Assembly: GCF_000744835.1 (NCBI RefSeq)
Contig: NZ_JQMS01000001.1
Coordinates: 1,178,001 to 1,242,000, forward strand
Reading direction: 5' to 3'
Length of the DNA stretch: 64,000 nucleotides
DNA from: Flavobacterium sp. 83
Lineage (GTDB): Bacteria; Bacteroidota; Bacteroidia; Flavobacteriales; Flavobacteriaceae
Shown: positions 25,834-34,255 of the stretch, piece after piece
Position numbering within the stretch: the first letter of the stretch is position 1
Layout: each line of letters opens with the position of its first letter
Position numbers and translations under genes: made by a program
Notes under the pieces: model-generated
What the model was told of the DNA's origin: nothing
Database searches by the model: none
What the model saw: the letters and a program-made list of their open reading frames with translations, nothing else

Positions 25834-25884
25834 GCATTGTTAGGAACAAAAAAGCTCTGACGATTTTTAAATTTTGCGTTTTTA

Positions 25885-25967
25885 GGAGCTATTTCCAGCT
25901 GTACACTATATCTTTTTCTGTCTAAAAAAGCCAGAAAAAGGATGCCGTTTCCATCTGGGATAGGGCT
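25885..25967 (+). repeat. Dispersed hairpin repeat, copy B
   Basis: It starts GGAGCTATTTCC and ends CATCTGGGATAGGGCT. The apical hairpin has arms CTTTTTCTG (25912-25920) and CAGAAAAAG (25932-25940). Same orientation as copies A, C and D relative to the upstream plus-strand gene. Confidence 0.75.
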
Positions 25968-26047
25968 TGAGGTTTACAATACAGTTAGTTGAATATGAAA
26001 CAATAATTAATAATGAATGAAGAGGTTACTTCGTTCTTTCCATTGAC

Positions 26048-26455
26048 ATGAAATCCGACATCATCATCCCCGAAGTAGAAAACGTATTCCTTGCTGCAGT
26101 TCAGGAATGGAGTGACGATTTCATGGAAAAAGTATGGTATGCCTACTTAATAAACGATAGTGATTACCTTATAGAAAGTGTTATGGTCGTTTCCAAAGCT
26201 TTTGGAACCATAGACGGTGAAATGAAAAAAACATCTCTTTTGCGTCATGCTTTTGTAGAAGTACCGCCAGTTTCAGTAATGAAAATAGAAATGATAGAAA
26301 AAAGTGTTTTGGCACTTAATAATGAATTTATGTTGACTTATTTCATAGGAGATAAATTGCATGACAAAAAATTCATTTTCAAGGCGCATTCCATCCATGA
26401 GGATTTTGTGGAAGAAGTACCTATTTTATTCGTTGACGGCGTTATTGTGAGGTAA
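26048..26455 (+). CDS. Conserved hypothetical protein
   Basis: 135 residues, soluble, no signal peptide or membrane helix. It opens MKSDIIIPEVENVFLAAVQEW and ends ILFVDGVIVR; the composition suggests an alpha/beta or all-beta fold. I remember close relatives in many flavobacteria without functional assignment. It stands alone, closed by a strong bidirectional terminator at 26492 shared with gpsA. Confidence 0.75.
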   Translation: MKSDIIIPEVENVFLAAVQEWSDDFMEKVWYAYLINDSDYLIESVMVVSKAFGTIDGEMKKTSLLRHAFVEVPPVSVMKIEMIEKSVLALNNEFMLTYFIGDKLHDKKFIFKAHSIHEDFVEEVPILFVDGVIVR

Positions 26456-26491
26456 ATCTATTTTGGTTTCAAGCCGAATTAAAATAATTAT

Positions 26492-26538
26492 AAAAAACAA
26501 AGGCACTATCTTTATGTAGATTAGTGCCTTTGTTTTTT
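26492..26538. terminator. Bidirectional terminator between the 26048 gene and gpsA
   Basis: AAAAAACAAAGGCACTA (26492-26508) and TAGTGCCTTTGTTTTTT (26522-26538) are perfect 17-base complements around a 13-base loop. The A and T flanks make it usable for both convergent genes. Confidence 0.92.
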
Positions 26539-26567
26539 GTTAGACTTGAAGGAATACTTCTACTTTA

Positions 26568-27563
26568 CTAATCTAATTTATCAGTTAGAGCCTTAAAAAC
26601 AGTTTTAGCATCTTTTCCTCCGTACAAAATTTCATAAACGGCATCTATAATTGGAGTTTTGGCTCCGTATCCTTGATTTAGTTTATAAGCGCTTTTTGCA
26701 GCATAATAACCTTCGGCAACCATACTCATTTCCATCATAGCTGATTTTACAGTGTAGCCTTTACCAATCATATTCCCGAACATTCTGTTTCTGGAGAATA
26801 CAGAATATCCCGTAACCAATAAATCGCCTAAATAAGCCGAATCATTAATGTTACGTTTCATTTTATGGACCTTTTTAATGAATTTTTTCATCTCCCGAAT
26901 CCCATTGCTCATCAATACGGACTGGAAATTGTCGCCATAACCTAATCCGTGAGCCATTCCGGCTGCAATTGCATAAATATTTTTTAGCATGGCAGCATAT
27001 TCAGTTCCTATAATGTCATCTGTAATCTTCGTTTTAATATAATTTCCAGATAGATTTTTAGCAACAATTTTAGCTTTTTCATCATCGCCACAGGCAATAG
27101 TCAGATACGACAATCGCTCCATAGCTACTTCTTCTGCGTGACAAGGTCCGGTAATCACACCTATATTATAATAAGGAATGTCATATTTAACATGGAAATG
27201 TTCGCCTACAATCAAACTCGTTTCGGGAACAATACCTTTTATTGCCGAAAAAATGATTTTGTCTTTCAGTGAAACCGTCAATTTTTCTAATTCAGCATCC
27301 AAAAAAGCAGATGGAATTGCAAAAATGATATAATCAGCATACCCCACAGCCTCATTGATATCACTGGTGAGTTTCAGTTTTTTGACATCAAATTCAACAG
27401 AACTTAGATAATTTGGATTGTGTTTGTAGGTTTTAATGTGTTCTATAGCAGCTTCATTACGCATATACCACGAAATCTCCGAAAGATTTACACATAGCAT
27501 CTTTGCAATCGCTGTTGCCCAACTTCCTCCGCCAATTACTGCAAATTTTATGTTTTCGGTCAT
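26568..27563 (-). CDS. gpsA: NAD(P)-dependent glycerol-3-phosphate dehydrogenase
   Basis: 331 residues from ATG at 27563 (MTENIKFAVIGGGSWATAIAKML), where the Rossmann loop is GGGSWATA. It reduces dihydroxyacetone phosphate to sn-glycerol 3-phosphate for phospholipid synthesis. Further motifs: FAIPSAFL, KGIVPETS, GPCHAEEV, the catalytic lysine region EYAAMLKNIYAIAAGMAHGLGYGDN and RNRMFGN. The longest frame adds seven codons upstream that are not family-like. Confidence 0.95.
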   Translation of the reverse strand: MTENIKFAVIGGGSWATAIAKMLCVNLSEISWYMRNEAAIEHIKTYKHNPNYLSSVEFDVKKLKLTSDINEAVGYADYIIFAIPSAFLDAELEKLTVSLKDKIIFSAIKGIVPETSLIVGEHFHVKYDIPYYNIGVITGPCHAEEVAMERLSYLTIACGDDEKAKIVAKNLSGNYIKTKITDDIIGTEYAAMLKNIYAIAAGMAHGLGYGDNFQSVLMSNGIREMKKFIKKVHKMKRNINDSAYLGDLLVTGYSVFSRNRMFGNMIGKGYTVKSAMMEMSMVAEGYYAAKSAYKLNQGYGAKTPIIDAVYEILYGGKDAKTVFKALTDKLD

Positions 27564-27717
27564 TTTTTTATTAAATTTAATCAAAAGTACTTAAAAAAGT
27601 AGTGATTATACAAATAAAATTGAAACAAGAAATGGGCATTCTAAGAGTTTTCAAAAGGAGATAATTCTAAGCGATAAAAAATAATTTTACTTTTTTTATT
27701 TTTAACACAATATATAT

Positions 27718-27779
27718 ATTCAATTTGCGTTCTATATGATTATAAATTAATCATTTAACAAATATAATGCAAATTGAAT
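27718..27779. repeat. 11-bp inverted repeat upstream of gpsA
   Basis: ATTCAATTTGC (27718-27728) and GCAAATTGAAT (27769-27779) are exact complements separated by 40 AT-rich bases. The pair lies in the 315-base gap between gpsA and the alcohol dehydrogenase gene. It could be an operator pair, a large stem in the gpsA leader or part of a small transcript ending at the 27804 hairpin. Confidence 0.6.
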
Positions 27780-27803
27780 TAGTTGGTTTTGTTTTAGTAT
27801 TTT

Positions 27804-27840
27804 AAAAGGCGTCCCCATTATAAAATGAGAACGCCTTTTT
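27804..27840 (-). terminator. Terminator after the iron alcohol dehydrogenase gene
   Basis: AAAAGGCGT (27804-27812) and ACGCCTTTT (27831-27839) form a stem with inner CAT/ATG pairing. Read on the minus strand it lies 39 bases beyond the dehydrogenase stop; A and T runs on both sides would also allow plus-strand use. Confidence 0.8.
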
Positions 27841-27878
27841 ATTTGTGCCAATGTCAATCAGCATCAGTATTATTTGAA

Positions 27879-29042
27879 TTAATAACTCATTTCTACAATA
27901 GACTGTACTTTCTCTAAAGTAATGTTCTGTTTTTCACCCAAGGCTTTCCAACCTCGCTCTTCAAAACGGGTTACAATAAAATCAGCCGTTTTTTCAAAGT
28001 CTTTTGTATAATCAGATAATTTCGTTTGCATTCCCATTATGTGAAAGAATTCCACTGTTTTGTTGATAGCTTCATTAGCAATTTCATCATCACTTCCTGT
28101 CAAATTAAAAATACGTTTTCCGTATTGTGCTAATTTTCCTTTTTTGGTTTCAAACATTACTCGGTACAAATTTGGACCTACAACTGCCAACGTTCTGGCA
28201 TGATCGATTCCGTACAAAGCGGTCAATTCATGTCCAATCATGTGCGTCGCCCAATCCGAAGGAACACCTTTTTGGATTAATCCGTTTAGAGCCATCGTAC
28301 AACTCCACATAAAGTTAGAGGCTAACGCATAATCCGTAGGATTTTCAACTACGTCTGGACCAACTTGAATCAAAGTTTGCAGAATACTCTCTGCTATTCG
28401 GTCTTGGAGATATCCTTCGTGCGGATAGGTTAAATATTGTTCTAAAACGTGTGTGTAAGCATCAACAACGCCGTTTTGTAATTGTCTTTTTGGCAAAGAG
28501 GCTATTACAGTTGGGTCACAAATAGAGAATTTTGGAAACAAAGCAGATCCGCCAAAGTCTAGTTTTTCCTGCGTAGTTTCAATCGTAATCACAGAGCCAG
28601 AATTCATTTCGCTTCCCGTTGCCGGTAAAGTCAAAACTGTCCCAAAAGGAACGACTTTAGTTACATCTCTAAAAAGGATTCTTTTTTTAAGAATATCGAT
28701 TGGATTTCCTTCAAAATTTGCTGCTGCCGAAAGAAATTTTACACCATCAATTACACTTCCTCCACCAACGGCAAGAATGAAATTAATTTTTTCGGCACGG
28801 ATGATTTCTACTGCTTTCATCAAAGTTTCAAAATGAGGGTTGGCTTCGATACCTCCAAATTCAATTACATCAAACCCTTCCAAGCTTTTACGAACTTGCT
28901 CGTGAATCCCATTTTTAAAGATACTTCCACCTCCATAAGCCAATAATATTTTAGTATTTTTTGGAACTAGTGTTGCTAGTTTTTCTATTTGTCCTTTACC
29001 AAAAATTAAGTTCGTAGGATTGTATAATTCGAAATTTAACAT
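27879..29042 (-). CDS. yqhD: Iron-containing alcohol dehydrogenase, YqhD-like aldehyde reductase
   Basis: 387 residues. The family III dehydrogenase start is MLNFELYNPTNLIFGKGQI; the cofactor loop is AVGGGSVIDGVKF; metal ligands lie in NGVVDAYTHVLEQYL, DWATHMIGHELTALYGIDHARTLAVVGP. The wording is closest to YqhD, an NADPH-dependent reductase of short and toxic aldehydes such as glyoxal and butanal. The upstream DJ-1/PfpI gene ends 2 bases before this start, and a LysR gene is divergent from the pair, so a carbonyl-stress operon is likely. The symbol is by similarity. Confidence 0.88.
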   Translation of the reverse strand: MLNFELYNPTNLIFGKGQIEKLATLVPKNTKILLAYGGGSIFKNGIHEQVRKSLEGFDVIEFGGIEANPHFETLMKAVEIIRAEKINFILAVGGGSVIDGVKFLSAAANFEGNPIDILKKRILFRDVTKVVPFGTVLTLPATGSEMNSGSVITIETTQEKLDFGGSALFPKFSICDPTVIASLPKRQLQNGVVDAYTHVLEQYLTYPHEGYLQDRIAESILQTLIQVGPDVVENPTDYALASNFMWSCTMALNGLIQKGVPSDWATHMIGHELTALYGIDHARTLAVVGPNLYRVMFETKKGKLAQYGKRIFNLTGSDDEIANEAINKTVEFFHIMGMQTKLSDYTKDFEKTADFIVTRFEERGWKALGEKQNITLEKVQSIVEMSY

Positions 29043-29044
29043 GT

Positions 29045-29815
29045 TTATTTTTTTGCGTTTAATTGATTTAATATTTTCTCAGCCACAAGTTTAGAGGAAG
29101 CTGGATTTTGTCCTGTAATTAATAATCCATCTTCAACGGCATATGGATGCCAGTCAGCAACTTTGCTATACGTAGCGCCGTTATTTTGTAAAACATCTTC
29201 TAATAAAAATGGAACCACTTTAGTCAAACCCACTGCTTCCTCTTCTGTATTAGAGAATCCGGTTACTTTTTTACCTTTCACTAAAAATTCCCCATTTACT
29301 TTTACATTTTTCAAAGCTCCAGGAGCATGACAAACAAAGCCAACAGGTTTATTGTGTGTGTAAAAAGATTCAATCAATGCGATTGAAGTTTTATCTTCGG
29401 CTAAATCCCAAAGTGGACCGTGACCTCCTGGGTAAAAAACGGCGTCATAATCTGCTTGATTTACATCCGATAATTTTTTTGTGTTTTTTAGTTTAGCAAG
29501 AAGCACAGTGTCGCTGTCAAATCTTTTGGTGTCTTCTGTCGCAGCTGATGGGTCTTCACTTTTTGGATCAATAGGCGGTTGCCCTCCCAGTGGTGTTGCA
29601 ATATCAATTTGGATTCCTTTATCAGCCAAAGCGTAATAAGGTGCCGCTAATTCTTCAGTCCAAAATCCTGTTTTTTCTCCTGTGTTACCCAATTTATCGT
29701 GACTGGTAACCACAAATAATACTTTTTTCATGCCTTTTTTATTTATTTTTTGTGCAGTTGCGGTTATGCAACTTACGGTTAATGCTACAATGGCAAATAA
29801 TACAATTTTCTTCAT
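29045..29815 (-). CDS. DJ-1/PfpI (Hsp31-like) protein with signal peptide
   Basis: 256 residues. An N-terminal hydrophobic segment (IVLFAIVALTVSCITATAQ) suggests export or lipidation (a Cys at 16), unusual for glyoxalase III-type enzymes, which are mostly cytoplasmic. The glutamine-amidotransferase-like core is clear: LFVVTSHDKLGNTGEKTGFWTEELAAPYYAL, YPGGHGPLWDLAED and the nucleophile elbow GFVCHAPGAL with the catalytic Cys followed by His. Hsp31-type members act as glyoxalase III or deglycase/chaperone. It is the promoter-proximal gene of the pair with the YqhD-like reductase. Confidence 0.88.
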   Translation of the reverse strand: MKKIVLFAIVALTVSCITATAQKINKKGMKKVLFVVTSHDKLGNTGEKTGFWTEELAAPYYALADKGIQIDIATPLGGQPPIDPKSEDPSAATEDTKRFDSDTVLLAKLKNTKKLSDVNQADYDAVFYPGGHGPLWDLAEDKTSIALIESFYTHNKPVGFVCHAPGALKNVKVNGEFLVKGKKVTGFSNTEEEAVGLTKVVPFLLEDVLQNNGATYSKVADWHPYAVEDGLLITGQNPASSKLVAEKILNQLNAKK

Positions 29816-29901
29816 GACTGATTTTGTTTGTACAAATTTAGGGCGAATATGCTATTAGTAAAAATAATTTAAATTATGTTTGTGATAAATATATTTATAT
29901 C

Positions 29902-30798
29902 ATGGTCAATCTCGAATGGTACAGAACCTTTAAATCGGTTTACAAAAACGGGAATTTTTCTTTGGCTGCCAAAGAATTATTTATTAGTCAACCTGCTGTA
30001 AGTCAGCAAATATCAATGTTAGAAGCACATGTGGGATATAAACTTTTCAATCGAAAGTCGAAAGGTGTAGAACCAACGGAATACGCTAAGTTACTCAATA
30101 ATTTAATCATTGAAGCCTTAGATCGACTAGAAAACGTGGAGAATGGTTTTCGTGCCAAAGCGTTTAATGCCAATCGATTAATTTCAATTGGTATTTCGAA
30201 ACATTTAATGAGCAGCTTGGGAAGTTGTTTGATTGCTAAATTTGATTTTATTGATTTTAGCTTTCATGAAAATGATGCTCTTTTTGAATTGGTTGATTCT
30301 AAAAAACTTGATTTTGCTATTGTAACTAAAAAATTCGATACGTTTGACACCATTCAGAAAAAGGTAGGTGAAATTAAACAGGTTATAGTAGGTTCAAATA
30401 ATATAGATGACTCCGAATTAAAATCTAATATCAAAATTAAAGATTTCACGGCACTCGAACATTGGCTCAATGATCAAAAATGGTTCAGTCATAATGCACA
30501 AATTCCGCATATTAAGTTATTTTGGTTGCATGTTTTCAATAAAAAAAGACCTTCTATGGTTCCTAATTATATCATTCCATCCGAATATGAAATGCTGGAA
30601 ATACTTTCTAGAAATACTGGAATAGGGGTAGTTTGGGATATAAATGCAAAGCATTTTATTGCAGAAAAAAGAGTACAATTATTATGGAACAGCAAGCAAA
30701 TGCCAAGTACGGAAGTGTTTTTATTATCGGGTAAAAACGATAATTTGAGTACTGTTTTTGAGAATATTGGAGCAGAATTGAAAAAGGTGTTGAAGTAG
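29902..30798 (+). CDS. LysR family transcriptional regulator
   Basis: 298 residues. The N-terminal winged helix-turn-helix is classical: NGNFSLAAKELFISQPAVSQQISMLEAHVGYKLFNRKSKGVEPTEYA. A LysR substrate-binding region with type 2 periplasmic-fold features follows, for example VWDINAKHFIAEKRVQLLWN. It is divergent from the DJ-1/YqhD pair with 86 bases between the starts, the usual geometry of a LysR regulator and its target. The inducer is unknown; a reactive aldehyde is plausible. Confidence 0.92.
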   Translation: MVNLEWYRTFKSVYKNGNFSLAAKELFISQPAVSQQISMLEAHVGYKLFNRKSKGVEPTEYAKLLNNLIIEALDRLENVENGFRAKAFNANRLISIGISKHLMSSLGSCLIAKFDFIDFSFHENDALFELVDSKKLDFAIVTKKFDTFDTIQKKVGEIKQVIVGSNNIDDSELKSNIKIKDFTALEHWLNDQKWFSHNAQIPHIKLFWLHVFNKKRPSMVPNYIIPSEYEMLEILSRNTGIGVVWDINAKHFIAEKRVQLLWNSKQMPSTEVFLLSGKNDNLSTVFENIGAELKKVLK

Positions 30799-30834
30799 TT
30801 TTCTCATAAAACACTATAGTTTTTATGTCAAATC

Positions 30835-30891
30835 GAGCGCAGTCGAGATTCTTGCTGACAGCTGAATTAAAAAAAGGTTTCGACTGCGCTC
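30835..30891. repeat. GAGCGCAGTCGA inverted repeat
   Basis: GAGCGCAGTCGA (30835-30846) and TCGACTGCGCTC (30880-30891) are perfect complements with a 33-base spacer, between convergent lysR and nadD. A half-copy GGCGCAGTCGA occurs at 54040-54050. It is a GC-richer dispersed palindrome and may also act as a terminator for the convergent pair. Confidence 0.8.
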
Positions 30892-30939
30892 AACCAGACC
30901 AGAAAAGTGTCCTGAGAAAAATTGATTAAAATGATATTA

Positions 30940-31521
30940 TTACTTCTTGTAAAAGTTATTATGGTCAATGTATTCCCAAACTTTCCCAGGTAGCAAAGGC
31001 TGCACATTTTTGCCTTTCTTGATATTATCTCGAATAAATGTGGATGATATTTCGACAACCGGTGCATCAATCATATGAATTTTTGGGTGGTCCTTAAACA
31101 TTAGGTTCTCTGCTTCACTTGAAAGTCGAGGATAGACATAAATTTCATGATGTGCCAGTATTGCTTCGTGGTTTTTCCATTTGTGCAAAGATTTTAAATT
31201 GTCTTCGCCCATTATTAAGGAGAACTCGTAAGTTGGAAATTTTTCCTGTAAGTGAACTAAAGTGTTTACGGTATAATTGGGCTGCGATAATTTAAACTCA
31301 ATATCCGAAGGTTTGATTTTTGGGAAATCCTCGGTAGCAAGATGTACCATCTGCAAACGATGGTAATCATCGAGTAAAGTACTTTTTTTCTTCAAAGGAT
31401 TGTGTGGCGTAACCACCATCCATACTTGGTCTAAATCGGCATGCTCGGCCATGTGATTGGCAATGATGAGATGCCCAACATGAATGGGGTTAAACGTTCC
31501 GAAATACAATCCTATTTTCAT
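30940..31521 (-). CDS. nadD: Nicotinate-nucleotide adenylyltransferase
   Basis: 193 residues. It adenylates nicotinate mononucleotide in NAD synthesis. The nucleotidyl-transferase motif is GTFNPIHVGHLI, with VTPHNPLKKK (substrate loop), IMGEDNLKSLHKWKN and the C-terminal ISSTFIRDNI motif. Start at 31521 (MKIGLYFGTFNP) fits the family. It is the third gene of a minus-strand run yicC-gmk-nadD; a GTGAATAG palindrome occupies the gap to gmk. Confidence 0.95.
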   Translation of the reverse strand: MKIGLYFGTFNPIHVGHLIIANHMAEHADLDQVWMVVTPHNPLKKKSTLLDDYHRLQMVHLATEDFPKIKPSDIEFKLSQPNYTVNTLVHLQEKFPTYEFSLIMGEDNLKSLHKWKNHEAILAHHEIYVYPRLSSEAENLMFKDHPKIHMIDAPVVEISSTFIRDNIKKGKNVQPLLPGKVWEYIDHNNFYKK

Positions 31522-31549
31522 ATTAGTGGATAGTGAAAGGTGAGAAGTA

Positions 31550-31590
31550 AAAGGTGAATAGAGAATGCCTTTTTCTCACTATTCACCTTT
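31550..31590. repeat. GTGAATAG inverted repeat between gmk and nadD
   Basis: AAAGGTGAATAG (31550-31561) and CTATTCACCTTT (31579-31590) are perfect 12-base complements, with a further partial GA/TC extension into the loop. The core GTGAATAG matches the repeats at 15185-15260 in the Bat operon. Confidence 0.78.
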
Positions 31591-31592
31591 GT

Positions 31593-32165
31593 CTATTTTA
31601 CAAAATTCTTTACTAATTGATACGCTTCTTCAAGAGCAATATCTAAATCGTAGTTTTTTATAATAACATCAAACTGTGGTGCTGTTGCCAGTTCTACAGA
31701 AGCTTTAGCAATACGCATATTGATTTTGTCTTCACTTTCGGTAGAACGTTCTTTTAGTCTCCTTTTTAGTTCATCCACGCTTGGTGGTTTCACGAAAACG
31801 GCTAAAGTTTCTTCCGGAAATTTATGCTTGATACGCAATCCTCCAGATACATCAATATCAAAAATCACGTTTTTTCCTTTGGCCCAAATGCGTTCTACTT
31901 CACTTTTCAGGGTTCCGTAGAAATTATCGCGGTAGACTTCTTCCCATTCTACAAAATCTTCGTTTTTGATATGCGTTTTAAATTCTTCCAATGACATAAA
32001 GTAATAATCTTTTCCGCTTACTTCCTCGCCACGTGCTTCGCGTGTCGCTGCCGAAATAGAAAATTCAAGATTCAAATCTTCTTTGCTCAATAAATGCCTA
32101 ACTATGGTAGTTTTTCCAGATCCTGATGGTGCCGAAAAAACGATTAATTTTCCTCCTGTGCTCAT
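31593..32165 (-). CDS. gmk: Guanylate kinase
   Basis: 190 residues. It phosphorylates GMP to GDP. The P-loop is SAPSGSGKTTIVRHLL near the N terminus. GMP-binding residues lie in SISAATREARGEEVSGKDYYFMS (the family's SxTTRxPRxGExxGxDYxF, here with an A for one T and A for P) and in EVYRDNFYGTLK; DIDVSGGLRIK and RLKERSTES follow. Start codon ATG at 32165 (MSTGGKLIVFSAPSGSG). It is flanked by yicC and nadD on the same strand, a common conserved order. Confidence 0.95.
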   Translation of the reverse strand: MSTGGKLIVFSAPSGSGKTTIVRHLLSKEDLNLEFSISAATREARGEEVSGKDYYFMSLEEFKTHIKNEDFVEWEEVYRDNFYGTLKSEVERIWAKGKNVIFDIDVSGGLRIKHKFPEETLAVFVKPPSVDELKRRLKERSTESEDKINMRIAKASVELATAPQFDVIIKNYDLDIALEEAYQLVKNFVK

Positions 32166-32248
32166 GTTGTTGTTTAATTATAGTCGCAATGAATGTCCTA
32201 TTTTTATGCATAAAGTCGCTATGAATCGTGTCTTTAGCTAATATGTTC

Positions 32249-33109
32249 TTACAATACGTTCAATACCTGCTCCTTGATTTTTTCCAATTCGTCTTTCATC
32301 TGAACGACTAATTTTTGCATTTGTGCGTGATTGGATTTAGAACCCATCGTGTTGATTTCACGCCCCATTTCTTGGGTAATGAAACCTAATTTTCTACCAT
32401 TGGCTTCAGTTCCGTTGATGGTTTCAAGGAAATAATCAAGATGATTAGTCAAACGCACTTTTTCTTCAGTAATGTCTAATTTTTCTAAATAATAAATCAA
32501 TTCCTGCTCGAAACGATTTTCGTCTACATTCACTTTAAGTTCTGAAATTGCAGTTTGCAAACGGTCTTTTATCGCCTGAACGCGTTCTGGATCAAGTGCC
32601 AAAGCTTCGGTCATGTATTGACGAATATTGCCAATTCGCAATTGAAATTCTTTTTCAAGAGACATCCCTTCATCTCTTCTAAAGTTCAAGATGTTTTGCA
32701 GCGCTTCTTCGACAACGGTTTGGATTTGAACCCAGTCGTTTTCATCGATTTCATCGCGTTCTATTTTCATGGTATCTGGCATGCGAATAGCCATTTTCAT
32801 TAGTTCTGTTTCATCAGCATTGGCATAGACTTCTCTCAACTGATTAATGTACCCTTTTACAATCGGTACATTTACTTTCGTCGAAGTTTGTTCAGCGGTA
32901 CTTTCGATAAAAATAGAAAAATCTACTTTTCCTCTTTCCAGTTTCAGTGCAATTTGGTTGCGTAAACCCAATTCCATTTCGCGGTACAGCGAAGGCATTC
33001 TCACATTCAAATCTAAACCTTTACTGTTTAAGGATTTTACTTCTACCGTGATTTTTTTGGTTGGTAATTGCAAAGTTGCTTTACCAAAACCTGTCATTGA
33101 TTGTATCAT
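32249..33109 (-). CDS. yicC: YicC family endoribonuclease-like protein
   Basis: 286 residues. It begins MIQSMTGFGKATLQLPTKKITVEVKSLNSKGLDLNVRMP and ends with the C-terminal domain motif GRKLGFITQEMGREINTMGSKSNHAQMQKLVVQMKDELEKIKEQ, the region of DUF1732 with conserved Gly, Gln, Glu and Asn positions. YicC proteins have been described as RNA endonucleases. It lies upstream of gmk, as in many bacteria, and likely forms yicC-gmk-nadD. Confidence 0.93.
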   Translation of the reverse strand: MIQSMTGFGKATLQLPTKKITVEVKSLNSKGLDLNVRMPSLYREMELGLRNQIALKLERGKVDFSIFIESTAEQTSTKVNVPIVKGYINQLREVYANADETELMKMAIRMPDTMKIERDEIDENDWVQIQTVVEEALQNILNFRRDEGMSLEKEFQLRIGNIRQYMTEALALDPERVQAIKDRLQTAISELKVNVDENRFEQELIYYLEKLDITEEKVRLTNHLDYFLETINGTEANGRKLGFITQEMGREINTMGSKSNHAQMQKLVVQMKDELEKIKEQVLNVL

Positions 33110-33205
33110 ATAATTTTCTAAAAGAGGTCAAAGATAAGGAAAAGCCATCGAACACCCAAAGAGGTGATTTGCTGATGGTTTTGTTCTGGTTTTAATGGTT
33201 TTTGG

Positions 33206-33556
33206 CTATCCTAAAGCTTTCATTACTTGCAACATGTTTTGCTGGGTATTGCCAATGTAAATGGTGTCTTTGATAATAAAAACAGGGCGACTCAAGAACG
33301 TATAATGCTCCAGAATGTATTTCTTGTAATCGTCTTCGGTCAACGATTTGTTTTTTAAATCCATTGATTTGTACAGTTGCGCTTTTTTGCTGAAAAGTGC
33401 TTCGTAACTTCCGGAAAGTTCACGCATTTGTTCTAATTCGGCAACGGTAATTGGATCTTGTTTGATGTCGTGAAATTTAAAATCATGCTCTTTAGGTAAT
33501 GATTTTATAATTTTCCTGCAGGTGTCGCAAGAAGCGAGATAATATATTTTGTCCAT
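33206..33556 (-). CDS. ArsC/Spx-like thioredoxin-fold protein
   Basis: 116 residues from ATG at 33556 (MDKIYYLASCDTCRKII); an ATG eight codons upstream is less family-like. The CDTC motif (Cys10, Cys13) gives a CxxC pair at the start of the thioredoxin-like fold. Later elements SKKAQLYKSMDLKNKSLTEDDYKKYILEHYTFLSRPVFI resemble the ArsC/Spx region ending in RP. No ars genes are nearby, so a general thiol-reductase or regulator role is as likely as arsenate reduction. Confidence 0.85.
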   Translation of the reverse strand: MDKIYYLASCDTCRKIIKSLPKEHDFKFHDIKQDPITVAELEQMRELSGSYEALFSKKAQLYKSMDLKNKSLTEDDYKKYILEHYTFLSRPVFIIKDTIYIGNTQQNMLQVMKALG

Positions 33557-33631
33557 GTAAATAGCAATTTCTTTGTGCAAAGAAAAATCATTTGATACGG
33601 AAAATGATTATTTTTATCAAAAAAATAAAAA

Positions 33632-34090
33632 ATGAATCAATTATTCGACGTCAGCACTACAAGCAGAAATATGGTTTCAAAATTCCTATCGGGATACACT
33701 CTTGACCAACTCAATACAATACCGGAAGGATTCAGCAATAATCTGATTTGGAATATTGGTCATATTATTGTGTCACAACAACTATTAGTTTACAAACTTT
33801 CTGGTTTATCTATGATGGTTTCTGATGAATTAGTCGAGAAATATAAAAAGGGAACCAAGCCGGAACACATTGCTAAACAAGCCGAAGTGGATGAAATTAA
33901 ATCGTTATTGTATGAAACTATAAATCAAACGAAAGTTGATTACGAAAACAAGATTTTCGAAAGTTACATGGAATATACCACTTCAACAGGGGATCACGTT
34001 TTAAGAAATGCCGAAGATGCCATGGCTTTCAGTAATTTTCATGAAGGGCTTCACATTGGGATTATGATGAATATCAGAAAATTTATTTAG
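33632..34090 (+). CDS. DinB family protein
   Basis: 152 residues forming a predicted four-helix bundle. Candidate metal ligands are the His in LIWNIGHIIVSQQLLVY and the His pair in FHEGLHIGIMMNI, matching the DinB/YfiT pattern of three dispersed His. Many members are thiol-dependent transferases or of unknown role. The gene is divergent from the ArsC-like gene with 75 bases between starts, and hairpin repeat copy C follows 21 bases after the stop. Confidence 0.85.
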   Translation: MNQLFDVSTTSRNMVSKFLSGYTLDQLNTIPEGFSNNLIWNIGHIIVSQQLLVYKLSGLSMMVSDELVEKYKKGTKPEHIAKQAEVDEIKSLLYETINQTKVDYENKIFESYMEYTTSTGDHVLRNAEDAMAFSNFHEGLHIGIMMNIRKFI

Positions 34091-34110
34091 GATTTATTCC
34101 TATAAATATT

Positions 34111-34193
34111 GGGAGCTTAATCCCGCTATTCGCTCCTATCTTTTCCTTTTTAAAGAAAAAAGGAAAAGGATATCCGCTTCTATCGGGGCTAGG
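34111..34193 (+). repeat. Dispersed hairpin repeat, copy C
   Basis: It begins GGGAGCTTAATCCCGCTATTCGCTCC and ends CTTCTATCGGGGCTAGG. The apical hairpin pairs CTTTTCCTTTTT with AAAAAAGGAAAAG. Orientation and position relative to the upstream gene are as in the other copies. Confidence 0.75.
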
Positions 34194-34255
34194 TAATTCG
34201 TAAAAAAAACTATTTGGTCTTTAAAATAATTTTTGATTTTTTGAAGACCATTTTG

